A stretch of DNA of 64,000 nt from Xanthostigma xanthostigma (GCA_963575645.1 OY754469.1:48938753-49002752), one strand, 5' to 3'; positions 20,812 through 31,882 are shown, counted from the first letter of the stretch. The notes: a model not told the origin generated them from the sequence alone. Translations and numbers: made by a program.

Positions 20812-21395
20812 ATTCAATTGCAATTCTTCAGAATGACAATTAAGCAAAAAAATAAAATGATTAGTTTAATAATAAATAAAAATGTGTAAGTTTTTTCTGA
20901 ATCAAAAAATTATTAATACCTTACTAAATTTTAAGTGAAAAAATAATAAATAAAATTATTCGAAAATTTTATTTCAATATGCCTGTTTGAAGAAATTTTG
21001 GATGTAACAAAGAATGCATAAATTTGGTAAACTCGGAAGCTAGATCATAAAAAGTTTGTTTCCGCTTTGTGTATTTGACTTGCATCAAAAACAAACTTTA
21101 GAAATAATTTTTCATTTGTATTATGCTTATAAATTTTTTCTCGAGATGAGAAAAGTGTGTGAATAATGCAGCGATAAAAATAAATTTGCATTTGTCATAA
21201 TTATAATAAATTCTACTTTCAACTTTTTAACAAGATATATTATGTAATATTTTTGACGTTTTTTAAAAATTATTTTGGTTAGATGTTGAAATATAATTGT
21301 ATAGTGGATTTCTCTCAACAAACTGAGAATATCACAATAACTCTATAAGAACTACAAAATCAGCAGTAATTTCTGCAAACTATTAATTTTGTAGT
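20812..21395. other. No recognised feature
   Basis: Very AT-rich. The minus frame at 21127-21321 is lysine/isoleucine-rich and not credible. Confidence 0.35.
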
Positions 21396-21465
21396 ATTAA
21401 TTAGGTGGTATAATTGAGTTTTATTTTAGGCCTAAAATAGAATTCAATTAACCAGCCTAATTAAT
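21396..21465. repeat. Near-perfect 70-bp palindrome
   Basis: ATTAATTAGG...AATTGAG...TATTTTAGGCCTAAAATA...CAATT...CCTAATTAAT reads almost identically on both strands, centred on AGGCCT near 21430. Its identity is unknown. It may be a small foldback element. Confidence 0.65.
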
Positions 21466-21517
21466 GTTCTGTTTATACTTTCGTGTACCGGAAGTCATCT
21501 AAAATTTTTTTAAATGA

Positions 21518-21788
21518 CTACCGGTCCCGCCCGGTTTCACCCGGGTGCAAAAGAACGAATGAGTGAGGAGAGGTACATGAGTACGCACATTCATCTTAGT
21601 TTACCGAGATGAATGCTGTGTCCAAATTTCATGATTATCGGAGTTACCGTTCAAAAGGTTTTGTCGGACGGACAAATTTTGAGTAACATTTTGAACATTT
21701 TTCATTGATGCTCCGCTCCTATTGGTCGTAGCCTGATATTATATAGCCTATATAACTTTCCTCGATAAATGGGCTATCCAACAAAAAA
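21518..21788 (-). mobile_element. Helitron A, truncated
   Basis: On the minus strand it ends with the hairpin CCCGGGTGAAACCGGGCGG, but the terminal CTAG has become GTAG. It is contiguous across the site where other copies carry the tRNA-Lys insert, so it represents the empty form. Its 5' part is cut off where the family 1 element begins (21793). Confidence 0.7.
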
Positions 21789-21792
21789 AAAA

Positions 21793-21993
21793 TTGGTTGT
21801 CTGTAAAGTCGGTTTACGGACGATAGTTTTACGTGATAACGTATTCCGTAATACATAACCTAAATTTTAGTAGCTGTCAAACTTGGGCCGAAGCATACTG
21901 CGCTCTCGCTTGCACGCACAGGGTCAGGCGGAACGTTACACTTTTTCGTGCGTGCAGCTGGTGTTTCATCAATTTATAAGACGTTATCACGTC
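21793..21993 (+). repeat. Family 1 element, copy 1
   Basis: Starts TTGGTTGTCTGTAAAGTCGG and ends ATAAGACGTTATCACGTC, with A-runs on both sides. Six copies in the window share this exact span and A-run flanking. An internal ACGTGATAACGT is the inverse of the terminal ACGTTATCACGT. No coding potential. Class unknown. Confidence 0.7.
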
Positions 21994-22107
21994 AAAAAAA
22001 ACTGCGCCTTTATTTAGTTTTTTTAGCATTAAAGCACTTTTACTTTTAGAAACAACATAATTTTTTTATGTATTTTCAAAATGTAAAATTGGTTTTCTAT
22101 CGGGTTC

Positions 22108-22410
22108 TCAAATATACAAATTACGTATGTCGTATACGCGCTTTCGATATCCTAAGATAGCCTTGTACCTAGTATGTTGTTGAAATACCTTGTGTTCACG
22201 ATTCTTGGGGCGTAAGTAGGGCTCCAACACGTCGACTTCGACAATCTGCAATAATACCGGTGGCTTTACAGATAGGGTTCCGCCCACCTGTCTGCCTCTG
22301 CAATGTTCCGTTATATCGGAGTCAATAGAGCTTCTCTTATATTTACATACCCCAGCCAGAGGTTCACAATATGCCGTTTTTGCTTTGTAACCGACCAGCA
22401 TTATTATCAA
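22108..22410 (-). CDS. Unrecognised 100-codon open frame
   Basis: The longest stop-free minus frame in non-repetitive sequence here. Base composition is close to balanced, unlike the flanks. The translation (KAKTAYCEPLAGVCKYKRS..., PPVLLQIVEVDVLEPYL...) matches nothing I know. The + strand is also open over part of it, and GTATGT within the frame could be a donor, so it may be an exon remnant or chance. Confidence 0.15.
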   Translation of the reverse strand: MIIMLVGYKAKTAYCEPLAGVCKYKRSSIDSDITEHCRGRQVGGTLSVKPPVLLQIVEVDVLEPYLRPKNREHKVFQQHTRYKAILGYRKRVYDIRNLYI

Positions 22411-22487
22411 AATAATAAAACGGATACAGACAGGTTAAGTGACTTTTTTTAAGAATGCAATCTATTTTAGACATTTTTATTTATTTA

Positions 22488-22983
22488 CAGTGTAAACTCT
22501 TTATAACGTCCTTCGTTATAACGAAAAACTCCCTATAACGTCGAAATTTTTACGATTTGGTTGGTTTACCTTAAAACCTATAGGTACATTAATACCCTCT
22601 TTATAACGCAACAACCATTCTCTATTACGAAGAAATATGTTCATATTTAGGCGTCAGCAAATGTTTACAGACATAAAGAGGACCATTCTGAACCATCACC
22701 ATCTATTCAACAAGCACTTGATGACGCCAAACTTATCGAAAAATTCCTATTATTTAATGAAGATTATTCCACCACATTGAAAAATTGGTTATTTTTCTTT
22801 CTTCCCTCTATATAACGAAAAAAATGTTCGGCCCCTTAAAATTCGTTATAAAGAGATTATACAGTACATTGAAGATTATTGTTAATTTGGTTGTTTTTCT
22901 TTCTTCACTCCATATAACGGTAACTCTCTATAACGATAAAAAATGCTCGGTCCCTTGAGTTTCGTTATAAAGAGTTTACACTG
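22488..22983 (+). mobile_element. pogo/Tigger-like element
   Basis: Inverted ends CAGTGTAAACTCTTTATAACG and CGTTATAAAGAGTTTACACTG, flanked by TA on each side. The 3' end is present twice: a first copy ends near 22865 (TTCGTTATAAAGAGATTATACAG) and a second follows directly (about 22870-22983), each with ATTGAAGATTATT and TTTCTTTCTTC. The relic at 22651-22815 supports the transposase assignment. Confidence 0.75.
22651..22815 (+). pseudogene. pogo-like transposase C-terminus relic
   Basis: An open frame inside the element ends at TAA 22813-22815 and encodes EDHSEPSPSIQQALDDAKLI then EKFLLFNEDYSTTLKNW. An acidic/proline stretch followed by a short ALxxxxxxxxFL helix near the terminus is what pogo/Tigger and jerky-type transposases carry after the DDE domain. 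The catalytic part is deleted. Family assignment rests on the element ends and this C-terminal pattern. Confidence 0.5.
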
Positions 22984-23916
22984 TATTATTGTCCGTTCAA
23001 GCTCTAATTCGATTTTAATGAAATTTGGTACATGTACTTCGCAACTCAAAGTTTAGGCTACATCGGGCTTCATTCGTGTTGACATAATTATCTTACTACA
23101 TTTTCAGTTAACGATAATAGGCATTGAGATGCAGGTAAATATGGACTTCTAATGTACAACTGCGCATATACAAACCGATAGAAAGAGAAGACGATACACA
23201 CGGTATATGACCCGTTTTGTTGTATGGTGCCTACCGCAATTATCGCTATCTCTTTCTGTCATTTTGCTCGCGCACTCCACACTAGCACTCCATAGCTACA
23301 CCTCATTGGTTAATTAGGTATATTCGAGCTGGTGAGACAGTAAACATTATTAAATAGTACCAATAGTGCAAAATTATAATTTTTAGAAAAGTGTAAAGTT
23401 TGAGAAAAGAGGTACTATAAAAATCGGATAAAAAGAAGAAGAAAATATGACACAAAGTTTGCATTAAAGAGCTTAGTACTATATAACATACATTATACTA
23501 GTTAGTATCTACATACTATTGTAGTGGTTAAAACACGACACAGTGGGGCAATATAGCCATAACTGTTAATTTTTAAGTTCAGGAAATGTTTAAAATATTT
23601 AAAGGGAATTAATTAGGCCATAAAAAGGTGTAATAAATTTTACCTACAAGGAACACTTTTATGTTCTTACAACTACACAGTTAAACTTATAATTCGTTTA
23701 TGTTTGCTGTTCGTCAAAATATGTTTACTGTTCAAAACAGTATCAATTTTTTTGTATTATATAACTTGCTTTAATTAATTCAACAATATGTCGAATTATA
23801 AAAAATCAGGGCTATCTTCTAATATTTTTTGGGGTTAAAGTGACTATAGAAGGTAACTTGATTTTTATTTTCTTGGTCCATAAGAAAAATATGGCTATTT
23901 TATATAATAGTGCGAG
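22984..23916. other. No recognised gene
   Basis: AT-rich. No repeat partner, RNA gene or frame is supported. Confidence 0.35.
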
Positions 23917-24393
23917 ATCCGGTATTAGAAATATATACCCTCATCTGCTATATATGATGACAAAGATTATATTATGTTAGATAATAAATACTGTTAAATT
24001 TTATAAATTCTAATTAACTTTTTCCCCGATTTGTAAACCATAAAAATCGAGGGTAAGATGCGTAACATAAGCTAAAGAATATAACACAAATAAAATATAA
24101 CAAAACAAATAAACTCAAAGTACACAGGCCACAACTATTTACAAGGTATGTTTATGTGGATGATCTATATTTATGTATAGAATCAATAGTATATTCCATT
24201 CTCTTGTGTCATATTCTCTCATCTTGGGCTCGATTTTTATGACTAATAAATCAGGGAAGTTGATTCAAATCAGTTAATTATAATTTATTTAATTTAACGC
24301 GATTTAGCAGCTCATGTGCGATTTATCAATGTTTATATTATCTCTTCGTCATTAACAAATAACAAATGAGGGTATATATTTCTAATACCGGAT
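23917..24393. mobile_element. Inverted-repeat element, about 477 bp
   Basis: Left end ATCCGGTATTAGAAATATAT then ACCCTCAT. Right end ATGAGGGT then ATATATTTCTAATACCGGAT. These are nearly perfect 28-bp inverted repeats. No clear flanking duplication, no coding sequence. Superfamily unknown. Confidence 0.65.
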
Positions 24394-24589
24394 TTTGGAC
24401 TATAACGCTTTATACAACTACCAAGACACTGTTCTGGAAAATGGCCAGTGTACTATTACAATAAATTTGACCAAAATTTCGACTCATACCCTCCACCGTG
24501 CGATCTTCTCAGCCCGGTACGACCGAGCGAATTGCATTGCGTTACGAGCAGTTGTACGTTCCAACGAGTACAGAATATAATATAGTGGG

Positions 24590-24665
24590 GACCGTAAAGC
24601 GTGTATAAAACGGTCGTCGTTAGAATCACGCCTCGCGGCTCGAAATCGAGAAAGCAGACAGAGGT
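24590..24665 (+). promoter_or_regulatory. Candidate promoter with possible first exon
   Basis: TATAAAA (24605-24611) is followed after about 25 nt by a GC-richer segment (TCACGCCTCGCGGC) and by AGACAGAG|GTAATC, a plausible donor. The surrounding 24440-24700 is CpG-richer than the flanks. There is no downstream coding exon I can recognise, so this remains a hint. Confidence 0.22.
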
Positions 24666-24997
24666 AATCTGCATACATATGATTCCCAATTCCCTGCCTC
24701 ATTCAGTTGTTCATATACCGCCCTCTTGTATCTCTCAACGTGCGCCTCTCATGTCTTATACAATACTACTGAATACAAGAGATCCGCCGCCGAACAACAC
24801 TTATCTCACCGGCCTTCTGGATCCACGATACAATGCAATATCGCTGTATAACAGATTCCCATGAACGAGGCATTTTTGCGATACAGAAAATTTTGAAATA
24901 TCTACAGCTCAGAAAAAAGAAGATTATATTTTACACTATACATACTATATGATTGTATAGTTTGACAATATATTCTATTTAAGTAAAACTGGTATAC

Positions 24998-25120
24998 AAA
25001 TCTTTGATTAACGTCTGAATAGAACTCTTCAAATAATAGTATATTGTGCGACTAGTGAGAGAAGGAGAAGATTCCATGAGCGTAAAACGCACGCGAGTGG
25101 AATATTCTCCTTCGATCAAT
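24998..25120 (-). mobile_element. PLE tail plus partial promoter module
   Basis: AAATCTTTGATTAACGTCTG, then AGAACTCTTCAAATAATAG, runs directly into TATATTGTGCGACTAGTGAG and the GGAGAAGATTCCATGAGCG / GGAGAATATTCCA inverted arms of the module at 13990-14331, here in reverse. It is cut at 25120, before the TATA region, by a tRNA-like segment. Confidence 0.6.
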
Positions 25121-25195
25121 GGCCTAAGGCACGGGTCTTCGCTGACGTCAACTCTCGGAATAACGGGTCGTCCGTTCTAATCCCGTCCACGCCGA
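25121..25195 (+). repeat. Possible tRNA-derived SINE head
   Basis: GGCCTAAGGCACGGGTCTTC resembles an A-box region, and CGTTCTAATCCCGTCCACGCCG a T arm with B box and acceptor end, followed by an A-run. Strongly decayed. It could be a SINE head joined to the PLE fragment. Low certainty. Confidence 0.3.
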
Positions 25196-25375
25196 AAAAA
25201 AAAATTGTTTTTTTTTCGGCAAATTTTTGACAATAAATAGAACTAGAAAGTGGAAAATAAATATAGTTTAAAAAAAACTAAAAAAACACGCTTTATATCG
25301 AACTAAAAAGTAAAAAATAATTGTTTTTAAAATAAGCTTAAAACAATAATGAATAAAAAATATAAGTATTATTGT

Positions 25376-25436
25376 GAAAAAAGCGTGGGGCACTCGATGT
25401 ACGAAAATGTGGAACAAAGCGCCCCACGCTTTTTTC
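25376..25436. repeat. Perfect 16-bp stem hairpin
   Basis: GAAAAAAGCGTGGGGC and its exact inverse GCCCCACGCTTTTTTC enclose a 29-nt loop. Function unknown. May be the end of a foldback or part of the preceding SINE-like body. Confidence 0.6.
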
Positions 25437-25762
25437 GTGGTCTTTTGGACTCTTGATTATCCAGGTTCGACTATAATATTACAATATGGTAAGGATTTCA
25501 CGGGATCATTTGTGTTGACTCAAGGTGTATGATAGGTAATAATATGACTTCAGAGACTGTGCCTTGCTTAAAGCAACTTGTTTCGTCTTTATTGTCACAT
25601 TGAGTGGTTTCCCTGTCATTGTGCATCTTCTAATTAAATATGCGCGTATTATCGCCTTTAAGCATCAAATGGCGTCTTTCGTTCTATTATATCGCTTGTA
25701 TTTTTGAAATTATGTAATTACCGAGCAATTTTAATTATTACACTCTGAACATTATTTACACC

Positions 25763-26041
25763 AATAACGGGAATGCGGACACATAGGTATAATTTTTTCT
25801 TTTTATTGCTTACGTTTCATCAAAAATATTGACTTTGTCAAGAATTTTTTGTTTAATTTTGACATAATAAAAAATTTAAGACATTTTTTCTTAAGTGGAA
25901 AATAAATTATAATTTTTATGTTAAACTTTATTTTCTAATTTAAGAAATTGTTTTTTGAGCTTTGACAAAGTCAATATTTTTGATGAAACGTAAGCAATAA
26001 AAAGAAAAGAATTATACCTATGTGTCCGCATTCCCGTTATT
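25763..26041. mobile_element. Foldback element, about 279 bp
   Basis: Nearly perfect arms of about 90 bp: AATAACGGGAATGCGGACAC...GCTTACGTTTCATC...GACTTTGTCAA against their inverse. The centre is AT-rich. No clear target duplication and no coding content. Confidence 0.7.
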
Positions 26042-26217
26042 CATAATTATTTAAAATAAATATTACGGACTTTAAATGGAAAATAATAATTATTTACACC
26101 TCAACGAATATATTGTTAAAGTTGATAATTGCGGAGTAAAAAGATAATACGAACCCCCGATAACGTAAGACTGCGTGCAGTTTATTATTTTTCAAAAATA
26201 CATAACCTTATATTATA

Positions 26218-26754
26218 CTAGCGGTCCCGCCCGGTTTCACCCGGGTGCAAAATAACGAATGGGGGGAGGGACACGTTCATCTTAGTTTACCGAGATGAAT
26301 GTTGTGTCAAAATTTCATGATGATCGGAGTTACCGTTCAAAAGTTTTTGTCGGACGGACAAAATTTGAGTTACATTTTGCTCCGCTCCTATTGGTCGTAG
26401 CGTGATATTATATAGCCTATAGCCTTCCTCGATAAATGGGCTATCCAACCTGTGCTGCCATATATACAGATTTATCTGTATTTATACAGATTTTGGGCGA
26501 TCTTCACAAATATCAGATTTTATTCTACTTTTATACAGATTTTTAAATAGTATGCATAATTTAATGGAAGAAATTTTTGAGAATTGAGATGAATAGGTAT
26601 ATTTTACTGATTTATTGAGTAGGTAGTTATATGAGTGAGTTGGCAACACTGTATCCAACAAAACATTTTTTTTCAATTCTAACCAGTAGTTCCTGAAATT
26701 TACGCGTTCAAACAAACAAACACACTCTTCAGCTTTATAATATATTAGTATAGA
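26218..26754 (-). mobile_element. Helitron A without tRNA insert
   Basis: Minus-strand element: TCTATACTAATATATTATAAAG at the right end (26754), and hairpin CCCGGGTGAAACCGGGCGG with CTAG at 26218. The CGACAAA site is uninterrupted. A 202-bp hAT MITE is inserted at 26450-26651. Confidence 0.8.
26450..26651. mobile_element. hAT MITE inside a Helitron
   Basis: Ends CTGTGCTGCCA and TGGCAACACTG, flanked by TATCCAAC on both sides (26442-26449, 26652-26659). The uninterrupted sequence GGGCTATCCAACAAAA is seen in other Helitron A copies (for example near 30858 and 38289), which verifies the insertion site. The interior has several TATACAGATTTxTxTG repeats. Confidence 0.88.
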
Positions 26755-27413
26755 CTTTATATATTTGAAAATAGGGTAACTTCGGGGTAAATAGACGCGG
26801 GGGCATACGTACACTCGCTAGCGTTTGTTATTTTATGTATACCGTAATCTTAATATAACGCGATAAACTTTTATGTATTGTCAATTAAAATATGGTTACT
26901 TACATATACTTGAGATGGCATTGAGGTTATGTCATAAAAATGTGACATTTATGTGAAAATAGTAATATATCACAATTCCCATAATTAACGTACTTATTAT
27001 AAAAGTTTATTATTAAACATAAGGCATCATTAGAATTAAAAAAATTATCAGCCATCTTATATTTTGTGTCATGTTTTATGATGAATTAAAATTTTTAATT
27101 TATTACAGTTGCTGCTCTAGCATTTTTAAATATTTTGTTTCGATACATTATTTTAAACCTAATTATCCGACACGGTTTTTTTCTTTTTGAATGTTGCCAG
27201 ATGTCTAATAACTCTCTGACAATACAGAATAAATGGCGTTTACCTAAAACAGTTGCCATTGTTATTCGTAAAAGATAGAACTTCAGCAACCACGAGCATG
27301 GCATTTAGAGAAATTAGAAGGAATTCAGGACACCAGGGCTGGCTTTTTTCTTAGATTGTGTGTCGTCAGTGTGTAGGAAAAATTAGCGAGTCAGTGGAGT
27401 GCGCTGCTAGTTA
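26755..27413. other. No recognised feature
   Basis: AT-rich. The 69-codon minus frame (27095-27304) is unrecognised. Confidence 0.35.
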
Positions 27414-27879
27414 TCATATTTATTAATACGTTAAGGTTAAAGATGTTTGCCTCCCTTTCTAGAAAAAACCACAAAATTTCTCCACATAAATTATATATCA
27501 TTTTACAGATAATTGCTTGCTCTACTGACATCGACAACTAAAAAATTTATTATTGCTTTTGTTTTTGTAAATTAATTAATTAACAGCAACGCTGAACAAC
27601 GTCTGCCATCTGACGGCTATAATTTTGAAACAACGTCAACGCTTCGATCTGTCATCTGACCTTCATATTGTAAATACTGCATACTGCCATCTGACGGGCA
27701 ACGCTGAACAACGTCACAGTAATGCTGCATATTGTAATACAACAAAAAGAAGAACGTTATAATCAGTGTGCAAAATTAGAAACGAATTGAATACCTGCAA
27801 TCATATTTAAAAAAATCATGTTGTAAAGTGATAATTATTATACTTATTTAGTGCGAATAATTCGCACAGGTCACGCTAG
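27414..27879 (+). mobile_element. Helitron C, copy 2
   Basis: A|TCATATTTATTAATACG start. A perfect hairpin GTGCGAATAATTCGCAC, then AGGTCACG and CTAG|T at the end. Shorter than copies 1 and 3 because of an internal deletion of the CATCTGACGG repeat region. Confidence 0.85.
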
Positions 27880-28505
27880 TAGAAAATATAATATTTTAAG
27901 GAACTAAATTGCTATAAAAATGTCTTCATTTATGAGAGTTTGAAAGATCTTCGTGCCCACTCTCACAGCACAGATTCGGATTTCAAGAAAACATTTAATT
28001 TATCGAAACGTCAGTATTCAATGCAAGTTTAAAAATTTCAGTATTGCTTCATTTTCGATCCTTATGCTACGGAATTTTTTCCAAATACCTATCATTAACT
28101 TCAATGGATCACAGTTACTCTATTTTTATTGAATAGAGTCAAAGTCATTTAATTTAAACATAGTTTATAGTTAAAGATGCGTCGAGAACTCGTTTATTAC
28201 TCGGGAATTCGGCAATTTTTTTTGCACTTTAACTCCTTCGAACTCGAGTTATTTTCTTTTGAAACAAAAAATATTTTTAGAGAGTTGGGCTTTTTTAGAG
28301 TGTAATGAGTGAAAAATTAAATTTAACATTTACAAAATTTTGGAAATATCATATGTCCGTTGGAATGAACAACAGTTCTAAAATGTTTATTTTTTATGGT
28401 AGTCACTCGCATTTTTTTTATAATAAAATGTGTGATTTTTTAAATATAAGTGTGATAGGAAATTATGGTCTACAAGAAAAATAAATTACATCATGCAAGT
28501 TATAC
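27880..28505. other. No recognised feature
   Basis: AT-rich, with no repeat partner or frame. Confidence 0.35.
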
Positions 28506-28509
28506 TTAA

Positions 28510-29091
28510 GGTAGTTTGGTAGCCAAATGACTTAAACTTGGCCCTACATTTTTTTATATTTATTCAAAACTCAAAAAATTATAATTAAAGACACCTATAG
28601 AAAAAGAATAAGTTTTTTTTTACCACACCGTCTAAGAGATATAATTAGTTAAAGTTATGCAAAAATACACGAGCCGTTATGAGTGTACTTGTTCAATAAC
28701 TCAGGAAATTGAGGGTTTGTAAAAAATTGACAAACTTGACCCCACCAAAAAAAACTTTTTAATGGATAGAACGATGTCTGAAATACACACTGCAAAAATT
28801 TCAGAAAAATTTACCACGTACTTTTGATTTTATTAATTTTTTAATACTGGCATGTGGCCTCTATCTCTGTTGTTTATCTCTGTTGTTGTAGTGACAGTGA
28901 CTAGTGACAGCTGAGTACTAATCAATTAATATTTTATAAATTACATTACTATAATTATTTAATTATAATTCGAATTAAATTAAATCAAATACATTTTTAT
29001 GTGAATTTCTATTTGATTTGGGTAATTATTTGAGGGAAAAAAAGAAAAAAAAGTAATTTATTTGATTTGGGATTGCGGCTCTCAAACTACC
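28510..29091. mobile_element. TTAA-flanked element T1, copy 1
   Basis: Ends GGTAGTTTGGTAGCC and GGCTCTCAAACTACC, flanked by TTAA on both sides (28506-28509, 29092-29095). Copy 2 lies inverted at 41172-41730. The interior has GACAGTGACTAGTGACAGC and no frame. TTAA targeting suggests mobilisation by a piggyBac-like transposase, though the GG terminus is not the usual CCC. Confidence 0.78.
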
Positions 29092-29211
29092 TTAAGTAAT
29101 ACACAATCAAAATGTCCACCTTTACCAGCTTTGCGTGAATCCATGACTACAGTCAACACTTGATTCGATATTTCGACCTGCCCACATAGTATTTCTTTGT
29201 TTTGTTTGGCA

Positions 29212-29527
29212 TGCCTACATCTCGGATAAGCCCCAAGCACAATGAAATGTTTATATTTGATATTTAATTACGCTGACTCAAATTACACGCGTTAGAATAG
29301 TATGTCCATTGAAAGGCCCGCTAGGACCAAAGGGGTTAAATAAGGATGATACTTTAGAGCCGGATCTGATGCCTACATCTCGGATAAGCCCCAAGCACAA
29401 TGAAATGTCTATATTTGATATTTAATTACGCTGACTTAAATTATACGCGTTAGAATAGTATGTCCATTGAAAGGCCCGCCAGGACCGAATGGGTTAAATG
29501 AGGATAGTACCTTAGAGCCGGATCTGG
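29212..29527. repeat. 158-bp direct tandem duplication
   Basis: Two head-to-tail copies beginning TGCCTACATCTCGGATAAGC (29212 and 29370) and ending GAGCCGGATCTG, differing at a few bases. They are not found elsewhere in the window. No frame shared by both copies was recognised. Confidence 0.85.
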
Positions 29528-30547
29528 TTCTCAGAACATTAGTTCAATAATAAATAAGTTTAAGTTACGTCAACACAAATAAGAGTCGAGTCTGGAGTCA
29601 AGTAAGTGAAATTAAAAACCAACTTCAATAACTGTCTTCACTCTTTGTTATACAGTTGCAAACGTCAGTCGACGACAAAACAGATGAAATGAATAAGTTA
29701 GTTAAGCATTTCCCTTTAATTTATGCTCAATGTCGTTTTTCTCACTTGACGATGCGAAGAGGGAAACGGCGGGGGCACGAAGTACGGTGAAGAGTTAGTT
29801 ACTTCAAAGACAGTTTTCTCTATAAACTGGAGAAAGAGAGAATTTAAATATCCTTGTTATTTAAATGTTTCAATACAGGATGATTCATGGAATGATATTG
29901 TGGTTAAAAATTGAGTACTTTTTTTGGGGGGCTGACAGTGAACTGGGGAAAGATACGATCGAGCGTCACGAAACAAAAGCGAGGAGAGAATCATGGAAAC
30001 AAAACGCACTTAGTACGTCGGTGATATTTTCATACTGACATTATTATATACACGTGACGGGGTGCATCTTGTATACCCGATAGCCATATAGTCGTTAAAT
30101 GTCAAACTTCTCAGGTTCATATCCCAAATAAACTTTTATTTTAATTTAATTTAATAATTTTGTTTTTTTTCTATTTCTTACAAATATAAATAAATAACTT
30201 AAAATTTAATAATTTTGTTTTTCATCATTCTTATTAATTTTTGGACGTTTCCTAGCTAAAATTATCCACTTTTTGTTCTACTCTTGAAGATGTGATTTAT
30301 GGAAAAGTCAAATTACCCAAAAAACTTTTTTTTTTGGGTCCAAAAATATCGAAGTTCTAAACGTTCTACAATTTCGGTTATAAAGGACAAATTTAACAAA
30401 AGTTGAGAAAATGTAAAAACCTGTACGCATGAACTATGGAACTATGTTGAAATAGTTACTGCGTAATCAGTTTCTTAGTAACTTAGTGGTTAACAAATTA
30501 GAATAATTTAATATGTGAGCATAAAATTGACATGGTATATTATTAAA
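29528..30547. other. No recognised gene
   Basis: AT-rich 1 kb without repeat partner, RNA gene or supported frame. Confidence 0.35.
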
Positions 30548-30958
30548 TGAATGAAATGTAAGCCTTAGAAGAAAGCAATGTAGAAAATAAAAAAAAAATA
30601 AAAACATATTCGCCGACGTGTGGCTTGAACCCTAGACCCTGGCATTAAGAGTCTTACACTCTACCGACAAAGCTAACCGGGCTTGTAACCTTAATGCGCT
30701 AATACTGCAATATTTAGTTAAGGCATTTCACCTGATAATATTTGTCGGACGGACTAATTTTGAGATAGGATCTTGCAACATTTTTCATTGATGTTCCGCT
30801 CCAATTGGTCGTAAGTTAATATTTTATAGCCTATAGCCTTCCTCGATAAATGGGCTATCCAACAAATTTTTTTTTTCAATTCGAACCAGTAGTTTCTGAG
30901 ATTAGCGCGTTCAAACAAACAAACAAACAAACTCTTCAGCTTTATATATTAGTATAGA
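30548..30958 (-). mobile_element. Helitron A, 3'-truncated, carries tRNA-Lys
   Basis: Minus-strand copy. TC start at 30958 followed by TATACTAATATATAAAGC. It includes the TTTGTCGGACGGAC segment and the left part of the insert with tRNA-Lys (30610-30682) and the GTAAGCCTTAGAAGAAAGC flank. It stops near 30548, without the hairpin and CTAG end. Confidence 0.75.
30610..30682 (-). tRNA. Decayed tRNA-Lys(CTT)-derived sequence
   Basis: Same sequence as 11028-11100 and 38043-38115, with TCTTAAT at the anticodon loop (CTT), but a damaged D arm and T arm. It sits in a Helitron A copy. Confidence 0.55.
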
Positions 30959-31773
30959 TAACAACGAATAGGTTGTCTAGAGACTTTAGCATTGAGCGGA
31001 CAGTGTTTTTCTTTTTGTTGCAACCTGTGAATAAGGAAGGATGTAAAGGAACCACTTCCGGTACTGTAAGTTTCCGTTAAGTAAATGAAGAAAGGATGCT
31101 ATTAGAGAACCAAAACTAGAGAAATTTAAACGTATACAAAGCAAATGGGAGTGGGACGCTTATTATATTGTATACTCAGAAATACGTGATCTGGTAATGT
31201 CATTTGTTTTGGGTTTAAAATGTAGTTTTGTCTAAAACTGATAATGTTCTAGCTAGGTTACCATAAATGCAAAAAATTATTTAAACAAACTTCAGAGAAG
31301 GTATAAAAATGGGATAAATAATTTTTCTCTTCGTTTTATGATTATTAATTACTATTAGTGGTGACAAAAATAGTCAAGGAGCACTATTGGTGGCAGAAAC
31401 GCTCTCTTTCGTGTAGTATGAGTCCCACTCTACAAATCCGCTTAGTGGAGTAGGGGCCTAGCGCGTTGCGGTACTTAAAAAAAAACAAATGGCAAAATTC
31501 AAAATTCCTCTACAAAATGGCAGAAAATGACTGAATAGCATCTGGGGGACCTACTAGTTGCAGAAAAAATATTTTCTGCCAATTTAATTTTGACTAAATT
31601 AGTGAAAAAAAAAATTAAACAATAAAATAATAATCTGTTAACTTTGTTTGACGTTTTTTACTATGCCAGTATTTTAATTGAATCTTTTTGCAACAAACAA
31701 ATGAACACATTTCTAAGAATCCCATTGTTATGGGGTTTAAATAATGACGTATTGTTTCGCTATTGAGAGTAGT
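30959..31773. other. No recognised feature
   Basis: AT-rich. A CpG-richer patch at 31390-31480 has no recognisable coding sequence. Confidence 0.3.
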
Positions 31774-31882
31774 TGTTACGCTATATAGAGTGTTTCAAAA
31801 AATCAAACAAACCTTAGCAAATTCTACATTTTAAGGAGTTTTTCGTTAAATAGAAGTTCGCTATATAGAGTTTACACTGCAT
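31774..31882. repeat. Fragment with pogo-like ends
   Basis: GTTCGCTATATAGAGTTTACACTG at the right resembles the end of the element at 22488-22983. A related TTACGCTATATAGAGTGTTTC lies at the left in the same orientation. Probably a decayed terminal duplication. Confidence 0.35.

Noticed and set aside
24456-24702. Overlapping minus frames as genes
   Set aside because: Two overlapping frames in one CpG-richer patch, both unrecognised, with no start or splice context.
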